Below, in pieces: positions 1 through 13,400 of a DNA stretch of 64,000 bases. Position 1 is the stretch's first letter, and every line of letters starts with the position of its first letter. Under the pieces are notes generated by a model. That model made no database searches, was not told the DNA's origin, and was given only the letters and a program-made list of their open reading frames with translations. Made by a program: the position numbers and the translations under genes. Source of the DNA: Lineus longissimus (lineage: Eukaryota; Nemertea; Pilidiophora; Heteronemertea; Lineidae). The stretch lies in NCBI RefSeq assembly GCF_910592395.1, contig NC_088319.1, positions 16,306,001 through 16,370,000 of the forward strand. The letters run 5' to 3'.

Positions 1-3000
1 ACTTCACGAAATTCCATACAACAAATTTTCTGCGACCTAGTGATGTACTAGAAACGACTAATGATACCATACAGTATTCAAAACCATTCCTTCTCCGCAT
101 ATGTGCCAGTTTAGTTTGGCCTTATTTGTACTCAAGGCTTTGGTGTTTCTGCCAAGAAACTTTATGACTTATCATCAATGTTGCATCACTTGTCTTTAAA
201 TACACCAGAGCACCAGCAATTTTACATTCGAATACCAAGATGATATTTTATATCATCAAGAATAAATAGAGGGTTTGTTCATTATTAAAATAATCAACAT
301 AAAATGGCCTCCCTCCTCATTTCAAGTAAGTCACAATCCCTATATTTGAGCTTTCCAGCCACCCCTCCATTATAACACAGCACATTTTGATGCTACGGAG
401 GCTAAATCGCAGAAAATTTCCAAACCGTCACCATCTATTTCACAATCGAACCTATATATATAGTTATACACCAACAGTATAATACAGTAAAACTTACCAG
501 CTTTTCACAGACACAATGCCGCATTGGACTAAATGCTGACAAGATCTCATCATGAACCTTTACTTGTTTTCTATGATTTTGTCTTTAACAGATCTTCGGC
601 CACACAAGAGTGGGAAGGAATTTGCCAAGTTCTCGGGTTACCTTGGAGACATAATGATTGCCACATGTAAATCCCTGCCGTTACACAACAAAGTTATCAA
701 ACATGAGAATTGTGTGACGCACCCGAATGGAGCAATACTGCTTGAATGCTATGCCATATTCGGTCAAATCAAGTATGAAATCATTCAAACCAAACTTTCC
801 TTAGACTCGGAACTAACTTTGAGGAAGCACCTTTTTAAATCCAATAAATTGGTTTTTTGAACATTTCTTATCCAAATAAAGAGGAAAACTTCCTTATAAA
901 ATCCATACACCAATCCCCTTTGGTAACCGGAAAAACTGGCAAATCCCACCCTGAAGAATTCCAATAAACCTGAAACTCATGTGCTTCCAGTTTCTGTCTT
1001 GTGGCCTCGGAAGAAGATGTGTAAAATCCAAAGGCTTTTAAGTAGACAACATTGCTTGCGCCCACAAGTGACAAGGGTCACTCACATTTTACAATATAAT
1101 CAAAGTACAATAATTGAATTTCCCTGAATTTGTGTAATTCGTTTTGAAGACTGCTCGTAACTACGAAAGAGCAAATGAATAATGATTTAGTGAAAACGTG
1201 CAGGAGATAAACCCGGCCCTTATCGCATCTACACGAAATGCCTCTTCAAATTGGACCAAATTAAGTACACAAACGGCCACAAAACCAAAACTGGTTTCAT
1301 TTCCTTACCCTTACGTTGGGAACTAATTTCCTGCATTTTAGACCCATTTTTGAAAGCTTGATGAGCGATAGAAATTGTGCCAATTTTTTTAAGAGCAACA
1401 AATTATCAAGCAGATACATTTGTAGTAAATTTCATAAATTCTAAGCCAAATTCAAACATTGTGTGTTCATGAAACAAACACTGAAAAAGAACATTCAAAA
1501 GTCTTCTATTTGTTCTCTAAAACTGTCGACACTTCTTTCTAGAGTGCAACCAAAAAATATAATTAACACATTTCAAACTTGTATAAAATGAGAAAATTCT
1601 ACATTTGCCAAATAAATTAATTAAAAAGACACTTGTCAATATATATTTGGTTTGTGTCCCTGATTTTTTTTGTATAGTAACAGTTCCACATGTGATCCAA
1701 TTAATAAAACCTAAACATGAACTCGTACAAATTTTCTTTCCCCTAAAGTGTGTACCAATCACTGGTAGTGATTGAAAAATGGGCACTCTGCACACCGAAT
1801 GGGCGCGGTCAAATGTCAAAGTTAACACTTGTGTCTGAGTTCGGGTTCACCCCAGTTCAAACATCATTGAATGAAGCAAATGCTAGTTAACATTTAGTAA
1901 CACTGGTTGACACGTTGGGTCACCCTGTAGTGTGGTTACAGAAAGACTCTGATCTGTATATCTGTATCTCAGAGAGCGAGCTGGAATTGTCACCGCAAAT
2001 TTATTCCCACCCAGACTACCCTTGTCATAAAATCAAGAATTTAAGGTGCGAAAGCCGTAATTTATATGATGTATACCCGTATATTAATCAACAAAATCAA
2101 AATATGAAATGAGTAGTATTCTCTATGGCACAATTTACAATATGGTCATCCTAATGACCTTCAGAGGTCAAGGTCAACATGAGCATAGTAAGGGCAAGGT
2201 CACGGAGATGTTGTGCTACCAACTGTCATCTTTGCAAGCATCAAATTTAAATACATCAGTCAATGCCTTACGGAATACCAAAAAGTGAAAAGCAACACGA
2301 AATCAACAAAAAAATTCTTTCATGGGAAGAATACGCCCACAAAATCTGGACCTGAGTTTTCCTGGAGCAACGTTAAGCTGACACTCACCATGGTGACAGC
2401 AGATAGCACAACTTCCTCGTATTTATACCCGGTGCTGCAAATTACATTATTATTCCACACTCGCTGCAATTCTTGAATAGAAAATGAATCCAGCGAAAAC
2501 ATGCATTAGTCAATCATGTTCAGATTAAAATAATGTGCTAGTTTCAATTGACAATAAGTCTATCAATACAATAACACCTTTAGTGTTGGAATACATAAAA
2601 AATTGACATATGCCCGACCAAGATCTGCTTTTTCCAAACACCGATTGAGCTTTAGAAGAAGCTTCAAGTTCGGTTTGAAAAAATCGCGTTGAAGATATCG
2701 TTCAGTGAGAAAGTGTCAAGCAGAAATCAGGAAACGCACTGGGACAAAAACACACAACGAAGCCATCGAAATGTTTAAGCAGCTTACGAGGGTCTATCCT
2801 CAATCTCAATAAGCATGCGTGTCAAGAACTGAAGGTGGCTTGTCTGCCAACAGCCAAATTCTACTCATCTCACCACATTGTAGTCACATGCCCATCAGAT
2901 GATATGGAGCACCAATGCTTTCAAAATTTACTGAATGGATCACTATTGTACCACACAACAACTGCTTAAGCAGGTTTCCTTTTGTTTTATCATAAATACA

Positions 3001-3731
3001 ATTACACCCTTATTTGGAAAGAAGTAATATGTACCTCCACTACGATTAGTTCATTATCATTCCCAGCAGACGCCTGGCTCAACCATCAGTCCTAAACAAG
3101 CTCATTACAATATCAATATTCTATTTATAGCGAATTCAATGGCACGGCATTTAGAATCAAAGAAGTTCATCAAGATTATCGCCAGATTAAAGGATTTCAT
3201 GGGTACATAGTTTGAAGTCAACACACAACACATTATAATACATGTACAGGAACACCCTAGAAGGAATCCAAGTTCCGGCTATGATACACTGCTGAGAGTC
3301 ACACAGTATTTTCACATTGTGCCTTGATTGAAGCTTGGCAACCTCATGAAATCAACAAAATAATTCTGGAGTTTCAGTTACCAACAAATTTCTCCTTTTA
3401 CCAAAACTCAGTGACACAGGCCGGTCGACAACCCTGTGTGATTAGTTTGGATATGAGAAAAACACTGTATTAGCTTTCAGCTAAATATCTCGTCAAATAA
3501 TAAATTTTTAGAGCTATGAAGACTTTTACTGAAGAAAATACTTGTGCGACACACAACTTGGAGGAGATGTCATCACGACAGATGGCTAATCTTGCACAAA
3601 ATATGGAGAAACATGCATCATAACATAAACATTCAATTCATAACCGGGACTAGCAGAAGTCATCTGTTCTTAGCTTTTCAAAGAAAACAAAACGTCATGT
3701 TTTCCACAATTCAGATCAGCAACCACAAACA

Positions 3732-3846
3732 GTTGCTTAGCAACTATTGATCGGTCACTTAGCAACCATCACCAGTACTGAGCAACCACAAATTGCCTAG
3801 CAATGGTGATCAGTTACTTAGCAACGGCAACCAGTTACTTAGCAAC
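3732..3846. repeat. Array of 13-bp X-box-like palindromes, ~21-bp spacing
   Basis: Five 13-mers of the form GTTAC/GTTGC-TTA-GCAAC start at 3732, 3754, 3792, 3813 and 3834. A degenerate sixth copy (GAGCAACC) lies near 3778. The first copy, GTTGCTTAGCAAC, is a near-perfect palindrome. Spacing is 22, about 20, about 18, 21 and 21 bp, close to two DNA helical turns. The half-sites resemble RFX X-boxes (GTTGCC..GGCAAC), although the spacer is one base shorter than the classical 14-mer. It may be a binding-site cluster or just a short tandem repeat. Confidence 0.7.
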
Positions 3847-4983
3847 CATGACCATTCCTCATTGCAACCAACAATAGGTACAGAGAGAAGTGTTGGCAAG
3901 GAGCTATGAGGCTCCCTGCCAGAACACTGGATGGAAAATAAATAAGACGCCTTTAATATTAATTCTTTTAAAGCACCATAGAAGAGGCTTTACTTCTTAT
4001 AGTCACCAGTACAGCGCAATACATGCTAGCCATTAACAGACAAGGCCAAGATGAGAACGATACCGAGTAGCATCAACCAACATTACGAAAGAAATGTCAC
4101 CACAATTACTCGATAAATTCACCATAAACAATGAATTATTTGCACTTTTATATCTTCACTAGAAGAAGCCTTGTCCATAAAGGTCACCAGCAGTAAGAAG
4201 CACATCGACACGACACCAGCATGTGGGCGAGCTACACTATCAGATTATGGTCATCGCCTATGATTTATTCACAAATACGAGACATGATAGGCAGGAATTC
4301 TAGCCCTAAACTTCACTGGACAATGGTCAGGAAACATGTACTGCTGGGAGAAGATTATGACCACGAGCCAGCAAGAACTACCAAACACCCACATAGTTAT
4401 ACTCCAATATAATGTACGTTTGGGCAAACTCTAGACAATACAATCACTGATAATATTCCAAAGGACTCACTTAATCAAATGAAGACCACAGAATGATTTG
4501 CAGGGGATGTATATACATAGATAAATGTACTCTGTTCAGCACAGAACTGTGTGAACTCATGAGAAAATTATCTTGCTTACCAGAATTTTTACATCACTCG
4601 GATTGTTTTTAGAACTGAAAACCGGTCTGAAAAGCATGACACATCTCAAGTCACGAAATAATTGTTACCAAGAGTTGCCCAATTATGCCATCTGCAGGGC
4701 CAGGGGTATTGATTATGCAAGGAGTTGCAAATTTTTGCCAAAAAGAGTGACGAGCAAACTCAAATTACCCATTATCATTGTATGAGTGACACCAGGCTTT
4801 TATTTCTAGTGATGCACCACATGTGTGGTAACATGACTCCTTACTAATCTTTACCTTATATTTTCATGAAAACATGCACCAGGTACTCTACCGGGGTTTG
4901 TGATCAAAAATATTGAAATGATGAAGCCGATAGCAAAAGCCTGAACGAAGACATACACCTCCACAAACTTGATCTCAAACTTT

Positions 4984-5035
4984 ACCATGTTTATATATAA
5001 TGTGTGTGTATATATAATATATTCATATATTCTTT
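4984..5035. repeat. AT-rich simple sequence
   Basis: A run of TA, TG and ATA dinucleotide-like sequence (tatataatgtgtgtgtatata...). No function is evident. Confidence 0.6.
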
Positions 5036-5666
5036 AATATAGATTCATCTATTTACAAAAACACGCTCATTCTATTTATAAACATAACACATCTGTTGTC
5101 AAATTCGGACTATTTTTCCTTTTACACAATAAACAGGACAAAAATATCACCGATATTAAAAACGCCAAAACACATCTACCATAAAACTGGCCTGAATAAA
5201 ATGAAAAGGTTAGTTTTTCTTTTAAAAAGATATTTTCAATTTAAAAAGTTAACATTATTGATTTCTTTTCAATTTGAGTTTGGCAAAATTTGAAAACAGA
5301 TGTGATTTTTTGAAGTAATATGAAGTACAATAGCTTTACCACACCATGAATTACCATTAACATACACCACTGTAGTACGATCTTATGCAATAGTAGTATA
5401 ACCCGCACAAGAAGACATCGACAGCCAAGAAGCCCTCAGCCTCATAGACAGCGAGGACGTCAAAGTTCTTGACATTTTCGTCTTTCTTTAATGCTTTAAA
5501 TATCAATGGCTCCTCAAACAAAGAGATCGAGACTGATCGAAAAATATAATACTGCAAACCGCAGAATTTGCATGGATGTTTTTTTGGTGGATTTCACGAT
5601 TTTTGCGAAAATGAAATATGTGAAAAAATATTTTCGACTGGAAAACCAAAAGAAATTCAAAAATCC

Positions 5667-5790
5667 GTCAAAATAGAAATTGTGAAATTTTAAACATTTT
5701 TCAAATTTTTTGCAAGTGGCAAAAATAAATGTGTCAAAATAAAAATTGTGAAATTTTAAACTTTTTTCAAATTTTTAAGGAGTGTGAAAA
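5667..5790. repeat. 65-bp direct duplication, A/T-rich
   Basis: The segment beginning gtcaaaatagaaattgtg at 5667 recurs at 5732 with few changes, a period of 65 bp. The surrounding DNA is rich in aaatttt and looks like decayed tandem repeat. Confidence 0.6.
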
Positions 5791-7414
5791 ATTTGTGGTT
5801 TGCCATGGTATTGGCAAATATCCATCATCCATCCATGGGCTGAGAGTCACTGCAATATTCAACCAAGGCCGATTAAATCATATTCTAAGTGGAGCAAACT
5901 CCATATAATCACACATCAAATTCATTGCGGGGAAAAACGGGGTTAGGACAATTATACATGGTGATGATGATGCTGCCTCTACTTATATAATATGGTAGTT
6001 GAAAATACCACGGTCGAAAACAAGACAGGGCCCTGGTGAAGCGGAGCGGCAAACTCATCAAACACACATTCAGAACTTGGACTTGCTGGAGTAGAAATAG
6101 AAGACGGCGATCTTAGCCAAACTAATTGTGTTCCGATTGTACTTTGCGTCTAATTCATGTCACTATGTATAGATAATGGAATATTAAAAGTAAACACCAG
6201 AAAGGTCAGCAGGCTTTTTTCATAAAACCAGATTGTTTTGGAATAGCAGATATGTTTAACTTTTTTAAACAGGTGCCAGATAAAGGTTGAAGTCCTCTGT
6301 CGAACTATGGAACCTAAGGGTCTTTAACCTTCTTACTAAATAACAAGAAATTCACATGACAGAAGTTCATTTTAAAGCTACCAATGAGTGAAGAGTTTTG
6401 CATGCTGCTTTTCTTGATAAAGGCAAACTGAAAGCATGTCTAGCATGACACTGTTCATAACCTATTTGATAAATCAGGTGTTATTGAATATTCAGCGGAG
6501 GATATATATTTATGCTGGCAACACCTCCCAAACGTCTACTTTATCAATGGTATTCAATCAGTACCAGCTTCCCTTGCTCTCATACTTGCCCAGAACCTGT
6601 GTCATCCCATTAGCAAGACATACCAAGAATGTCTTAAAGACTCTTTTCTAACTTTGCCAAAATCACCATAACTTTGGTAGAGCAATCCCACAATAAGTAC
6701 ACAAATGATTTTTGGCAAAATCAGTATGGTACATGTACCGCATATATTAATAATAATTCAGCATGTAAATGAGAGCTTACAGCCAGCGAATCCAAGCACA
6801 TATTCTCCTGAGCAAGCCTGCCCCAGGTAATCCATATCTCCCAACTCTCCATAGCATATAGACTGTATCTTAATCCACAGAACACTAGTTCATCTGTCTG
6901 ATTCACTCGTATGCACAGACTCTACACCTCAGCAGACGCTGCATGTTACCGATAGAATGTCACATCCACAATGTCAGAAATCCTAATGATTCTTGTGCAT
7001 ACTCTCGTAACGCCCTATTAAAACCGGAACTGCATTCAAAAGCGGGTATTTGAAGGACTCCAATGATGCCATGTGCTCCTTTAAAGTTCCCTCCAGCTTC
7101 GTACCACTGCTCCTGATGCTGCACAAATATACTCCATTGTTCTTGTCTAAGACTTGCCATACCGGTACGAATGTGCACCGGCAATCCATGCCTTCACCTT
7201 CGTTTTACATCAGTTATATTCTGTAACATAGCACCAGTTTAAAAGACCCGTAACACAGGAGAAAACACAACAACGTCCATATGCAAGACAGTCCATGGGT
7301 TATAGAATAAAAGGTCACTGAAATTAATAGAGAAATGCGAGGCACCCACTTCTTCGAGGACGCATCTCGTGGTTTCGCGATAATGCCCATAAGGTTCGAT
7401 ACTTCCTGAGATCC

Positions 7415-10400
7415 TCAAGGCAAGTCAGTGGCGCCCTCTAAATTTGACGTTGGTGTGAATGGTTCGGGTGTGCTGCGGTTGCTGCCGTGCGAAGATGGAG
7501 ACCAGGTTGGCTCTCGGTCCTTGGCGTCATATGGTCGCTTGCTCTAAACAAGAAAATGAACGACTGACTCAAAAGTGGGCTTGGTGCCGATCATAAGTAA
7601 TGCAGAGGTTAGACGTTCACTTAACTCAAGTTCAACACCAGCAACATGAATGCATAAAACCTACCTACATATGACATGAACTGCATTATTGTATTCAACT
7701 TTGACCTAACAGAACAACAAACTGCTAACTGATTCTAAGTAGCCACGCCCACATTACGTTTAGATTTGAGTAGCTCTGATCTAGCAACACAAACAGAATA
7801 TTTCACCAGCTACATAAACTGATTAACTAATAACACCGGCACTCAAGATTGAGATGAAACTTGAGCAGTTTGTTCTTCGTCGAGAGCCAAGGTTAATCAA
7901 ACACTTCAAAGTCATTTTTCTCGTGCAGATAACATTTCAAAGACACTTTTTTCTAGATATTTCTCCCGTTTGATGTGTACCTTAGTTTCCATAGACTCCA
8001 TCTCAACCTTGATGTCGATGATAGGGGAGGAGGTGCGCTTCCTGCTGTAGACCTGCTCGGGGGTGTGTTCACTGCTGATCATGCGCAGGAACTCCAGCTC
8101 CTGGAAAACACATGGAAAATCATTCCAATTAAACAAGCAAATGTGCGATTTCAGTCATATGTTGTTTTTCACGATAAGTGGTTTATTGAGCGATTGTTTA
8201 CAAATAGATAAAGAAAAGCTATTAAGCATACCAAAGTCATAGGTTTGAACTAGGGCGAAATGTGTTAATATTTTACATATGACTCTTTTTTTCCAATGCA
8301 ATCTTCCTGTCTAACACTTCCCGCCAAAAGTAAACAAACTGATTTCATGAAGAAAATGTTTGATGTAAATGACACGTTACCTTCTCACATGATTTCCTTC
8401 TCTCCGTGCTGTGGTTGAAGTCGTTAAGGATATGAAGACCGAGGAGTCTGAACTCATCCATGTAGCGCCGCTTGGCCTTCATCGAGTCGCCGACCTTGCC
8501 CTCCAGGGCACACTGCATCATCTCACACTGCTGGTCCAAGCAATCCTGAACCGACTTGCTCGCCAGTGATTCCTCAATGTACGCCTTTGTTGGTGTGTTC
8601 AGACCTGAAGCGTAAATGTTTTGATATACATACATGCACTGTTGCTTCATAAAGGTGGGCACCAGGCTGAAAGTGACTAATTTTCCACCTGCTACAAAGT
8701 CATAGCCACATTTATGCTATCAACGATGAAATGAATTATGAAATACACAGTATACCACCTGCTCTGTTGGTCAGCACTAACTCACTACTTTGTTCATATT
8801 TCAATTATCATTTTGAACAATCAATGAACAACTTACCTGATTCTGACAAAGTTGAGTCGGAATCAGAAGTGTCCCAATCATCGGGATCCTTCTCTGCTGC
8901 CATTTCAGAGGATTTCTTCTGCTGCTGGTTGGCCGGCGCCAGGCTGACGTTCGGCGCAAAATGTGGTTCGCTACTTCTGCAAATAAAAGGATCAGGATTC
9001 TCTGGTGAAGGCAAAGCATTTACAATCAGATCACGACAACGCTGAAGCTGTTCATCCTGCATTGAACCTGTATCTGGTCCGTGCTCCGTGTTGACTTGAG
9101 CGTTGAGCCACGGTCTCCCGCCGGCCTCACTCTGACTCTTGTGGCGTAGCTTGGGTGCCATGTGATGACAAGGCGTGTCGACCCGTGAGGGCTGCAAGCT
9201 CTGCTTTTTCTGCACATCAGCAGGGGCCATTTTCACATTGGGAGCGAACACTGTGTGATCACTGAAATAGCATGAAACTAGCCATCAGGTACAGGGGTAT
9301 CGTTAAAGAAAACTACCGTGGACATCGTGTCAAACATGTCAGGACCCAAAATGCGGGTGAAGTTAATCGGTCATTCAAGAAAGTCTTTTGGCAAGAGACT
9401 GTTGTTTTAGATATGCCATGCTTTAACGTTTTGGGGCAAGCATCTTTGACTTCTGGAAAGCAATGAATCCAGCGTGAATTCCAGCACTGCATAGACAAAT
9501 AGATCATCATTGTTTTGAGTAACTTCCTGAAGTATTTTCTTCAGCCATGTATCATAAAAGTCAATGCCAACTGCTTTTCATACCACCCAATTGGTAAGTG
9601 AATATCATAAAGTATACCTATACTCCAACTCTGGCCAAAACATAAAGAGTGCTTACTTGGTCTTTTCAGTGTGCGGCACGACCCTTTCAGGATTAAGCAG
9701 CACTGGTGGCCCTGTCTGCAAGAATGGCGGCAAGGCTCGTACTCCAACCCTGCAACAAAGAAATGTTTCATTTGAATTAAATCTGACGCTGCCAAACAGG
9801 TTCTTTTTTACACACTGTAACAGCAGAGAGATAACCGCCACCTTAAAACTTGACCCTTTCTTTTGACAAGTCCCCCCCCAATAGTGAGTTATTCTGAATA
9901 CAGAGATCAAATCAAATGGCAGTTGGAGATTTGGGTCCGAAATCAGCGTCCTTAATAAAGAGAGTGTCCTTTTAACAGGGGTGTGTGCTATAGGAGCTTC
10001 TGCTGTACTTACCCATCTCTCATGAGGCCAGGTGGCAGTGACAGTTTGCCATCTTTAAGTAGCCCTGGTGACCACGGTTGGAAGGCGGACATGTGCCGAT
10101 ACTGTTCCAACCAATCAGAGGCCAGGTCCTGATTAATGGTTTTGGCGCGCTTCGCATTCTCTTTATCGTCATTTACCTATAAAGATAGATTTAATGAAAG
10201 TTTGAAGTTGGGTTGTTTGAGTGGATGCAAACAAGTGCTGGGAGCTGTAGGTAGGAGCTACAAATTGATCGCTTGGTTTGTTCTCTGTATCCAAACCGCC
10301 TCGGAATGCCCGACATGCTGAAAACTATCAACTAAAACGAAAGATATATCAATATCCTGATGACATTTTCCCAACAAAATGCTTTCTGGGAGAAAGAACA

Positions 10401-13400
10401 AAATAACAGCCCATGAATAAACAATGTTAATGCTGACACTTCATTTTTTTATTCATGGTTCCAGAATACTGTGTAGATGATATTTACCCAGTTGAAGGGC
10501 GGCAATACCAAAAGCCTTTAGTAAATGTCATTGGCCTTTGTGAAATAGACCTACCCGAACCAGCTGGCATCCACACAGTGTATAATAATACACTTCAAAT
10601 AGTAACAATAACCGTAAACCAATACTGATATTCATAGACAGCAGGACTGGTGCAATGTGAACTAGATTCGTATCAGGGAGGCAAGAGAAGGTGACAAGTT
10701 ATGTGAGCAGTGTCCTTCTTCAGTAAAAACTTGCCCTCTTCCTCAGGTCCAAGGACTGGTTGCTCATCCTTCACCCCTTAGGCCTATCAGGATGAGGAAG
10801 CAGTCATGGCACTACAGAAATAGACCATCGGATAAACAGACCAATATTTTTGGTGCACCCTGTAAACAAGAGACGGCAATGAACTATTAAGTCATGGCAT
10901 GTGTACTTTTATTTTATGTCTCGTAGTAAATCACTACCTTCTACAAGCGCCAGTGTGTAATAGGAGGAGCACTTTATAACCAAGTATCATGAAACATGAT
11001 GTAAGGCTGCACTATACATGTGCACATAAATCCCAAAAGTTGCCACATACAAGATGGAAATATCAGTAGAATGTTACTGAGCATTACAAAATGTCTGAAT
11101 AAAATCTACTTCTTCACAAGAATTTACTGCTTTTTTAAACAGGTAGGCACCAAAGGAAACCTGTAACGTGACTATGATAATATGCTGCTTTTAAGAGGAC
11201 TGTAATAAATTCACCACAGCCTTTGAGAGTACACGCCTTTCCCACAACCTTCTGGTGAACCTCTGAAGTACAGCGCATAAGAGTTCAAAGACGAACCTCG
11301 TAAACAACTGATATCATCCAACACAGCCCTAAATTGTAACAAACCAGGAGTGGCTTGTTCAAATACCATTCAACCACAGTACTTGGGAAAGACACTTAAC
11401 CCCCATGAAAACTTATTCCGTCCATTTTGACACGACAGAATAATCACAGGACAACTTTCTCACAATCAGCACACTAATATGAAAACATGAATAGTTGCAA
11501 ACCTGCAACCCTGGCTTTAGCCAAGTCGATAATTGTTTTCCAGAGTGTGTTGGCAGGCAAGACCCCTATTGGTTTTCTGTCTGGCACCCCCATTATCAAC
11601 ACTCTCACACACAAGTGTTATTGATGTTTCTAGGCTCATGTCTGGCAATTAAGTCAAGTCAAGGACAGGCAGTGCGCCATGCCGTCTATGAATTAACAAT
11701 GAATATGTGAGAAAATCAATGTGGGCTTATATCTGCGCTGTGTTGGGTGATATTGATCATTCCGAGTATTGCAGTTCACGTGTAGATAGATTAAAACTAT
11801 AGGCCAAATGATAACATCTTGCCATAAACAACTTTTTGTTTCGCAGGTTTTTACATCAATGTGTAGTGTTTTCCCCGAACTTTTGATTTGACCTACTGAC
11901 ATTTTATCATGTTTTGCATCTTTTTAGGTTAATACTTTTTTAAAGGCAAATCAAAACTGTTTTGTTCAGGCTTACCCACCCATTGAGTCTTCATAATTCC
12001 AATACTCCCCATCTTTCACCATCAAAACAACATCATAAGCTACCAGTCCACCAACAAAAAGACAAGACAGCGCCCCCTATAAAAGAGTAATGAGGTGCGT
12101 GTCGAATGATTTCTCACCAAAAGCAATCTGTCTTCTCGGTGATGGCTGACATGCTCGAGAAAGATCTGGCTGCAAAAAAACATCTTGTACACCGAATGAA
12201 AATTTCTTTCCGAAGCAACGCACCAATGAGAATCAAGATCAGAGTATCGAATGAATGAAAATTGACAAGGCATGCAGCGTTCAATTTTCTGTTGGAAAGC
12301 AACTCACAGCACAACTAACGAGGCGACATTGATTGGCCATGGAAAGAGTTTTTTGCTCCACAGTCGCTGTACCGATTCGGAAAGAAATGGAGGCACGGCA
12401 GCGCAGGATATTGATTCATTGCGGTGGTTCATCTTGCCGGCATGTCGCCGAGCCATTCATGATTGAAGAGCAGAATTCATAATCAGTCTGCGCTATGAAG
12501 AGGACGACCCGGCAAGTGGAGGCGGCCATCTTGTATATCAAGCAGTGTCTGCGGCAAGTTGGGAACAAGTTTCAACAATGTCTGAATAGTGCCAGACTTT
12601 GAGGCTGTTGAAGCCAGATGGGTTGTAGTCTGATCTGTTTATTGATTTCGCCACATACAAACAAGCCTTATAACACATAAAATGCTCTGACACCACTCTT
12701 ATATTTCAAACCGCAAAAACATCCGGTTGCTGCCAATAGTCAATAGGACTCAATTGGCCCAGGATATGTACAAAACTACCACTGGCACCATGCCAGGAGC
12801 TGGTTAGATCAACTTGCAATCATATTATGCCAACACATAACTTAAAATTAACTTGCCAAGATGTAAGCGAGTTGTTGAAGCACAAGACTCAGACAATTAT
12901 CAAAGTTCCAGTGGCCTTGTTTAAAGCAGTTTGTCGTATATGGCCGCTGATATAGCCACAAACTGACCAGAGGTCAAAGTTGGTTTTAAAATCATAACCC
13001 CCCCCCAAAAGGAAACATATACCAATGTTTTCAATTGCACATGAACACTTGGAACAAGGCCAATTTCTGATCAAAGGCCATGCAGTGGCCTTCACTGAAT
13101 TTGTTTGTTGGATAGGCCTACGCAGACAGACGTGACCAGTACATCAAACCTTACATAGGCTTACACAAGAATCTATTCATTAAATCAACACAGGCCTAAG
13201 GTTAAACCCATCAATCTTTAGATTCCAATGGCAGGCCTATAGAAAAGACATTCAAGTAGGCCTGCAACAGATTGCCAACAAAGAATTTTGTCTACTGATG
13301 TAGTTTTGGCGAGGTATTCAATCAAACAATCGCTGCATTTAACACACATGGAAGTTATTTGGTCTACTCAGGGCATAAGCCCAGTTCGTGCCGAGTGAAA

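Larger units (their letters stand above)
1..7414. other. 3' flank of Ski, no gene recognised
   Basis: I recognise no coding exon here on either strand. The open frames are short, lack family resemblance and lack paired splice signals. Part may be Ski 3'UTR on the minus strand, because vertebrate Ski messages have long 3'UTRs, but I could not fix a polyadenylation site. The stretch contains a 21-bp palindrome array (3732-3846), an AT dinucleotide-rich tract near 4984-5035 and a 65-bp direct duplication near 5667-5790. The rest looks like ordinary A+T-rich intergenic DNA. Confidence 0.5.

Noticed and set aside
552-860. 102-codon plus-strand open frame
   Set aside because: No recognisable domain, no supporting splice context and unremarkable composition. 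Open frames of this size are expected by chance.
7385-7410. tRNA T-arm-like GGTTCGATAC
   Set aside because: The stem does not pair and no D-arm or anticodon arm fits. It lies just beyond the last Ski coding exon. No tRNA gene was found in the window by eye.
7912-7980. Taking the 7912 stop as the only end of Ski
   Set aside because: An in-phase downstream exon (7543-7415) with a good acceptor and protein-like composition exists. The 7912 stop is kept only as a possible read-through isoform.
8990-9040. Possible 47-bp intron in Ski exon 4 (gtaaatg ... tttgcag)
   Set aside because: It is too short, not a multiple of three, and its removal would break the frame that carries the second conserved APNV motif.
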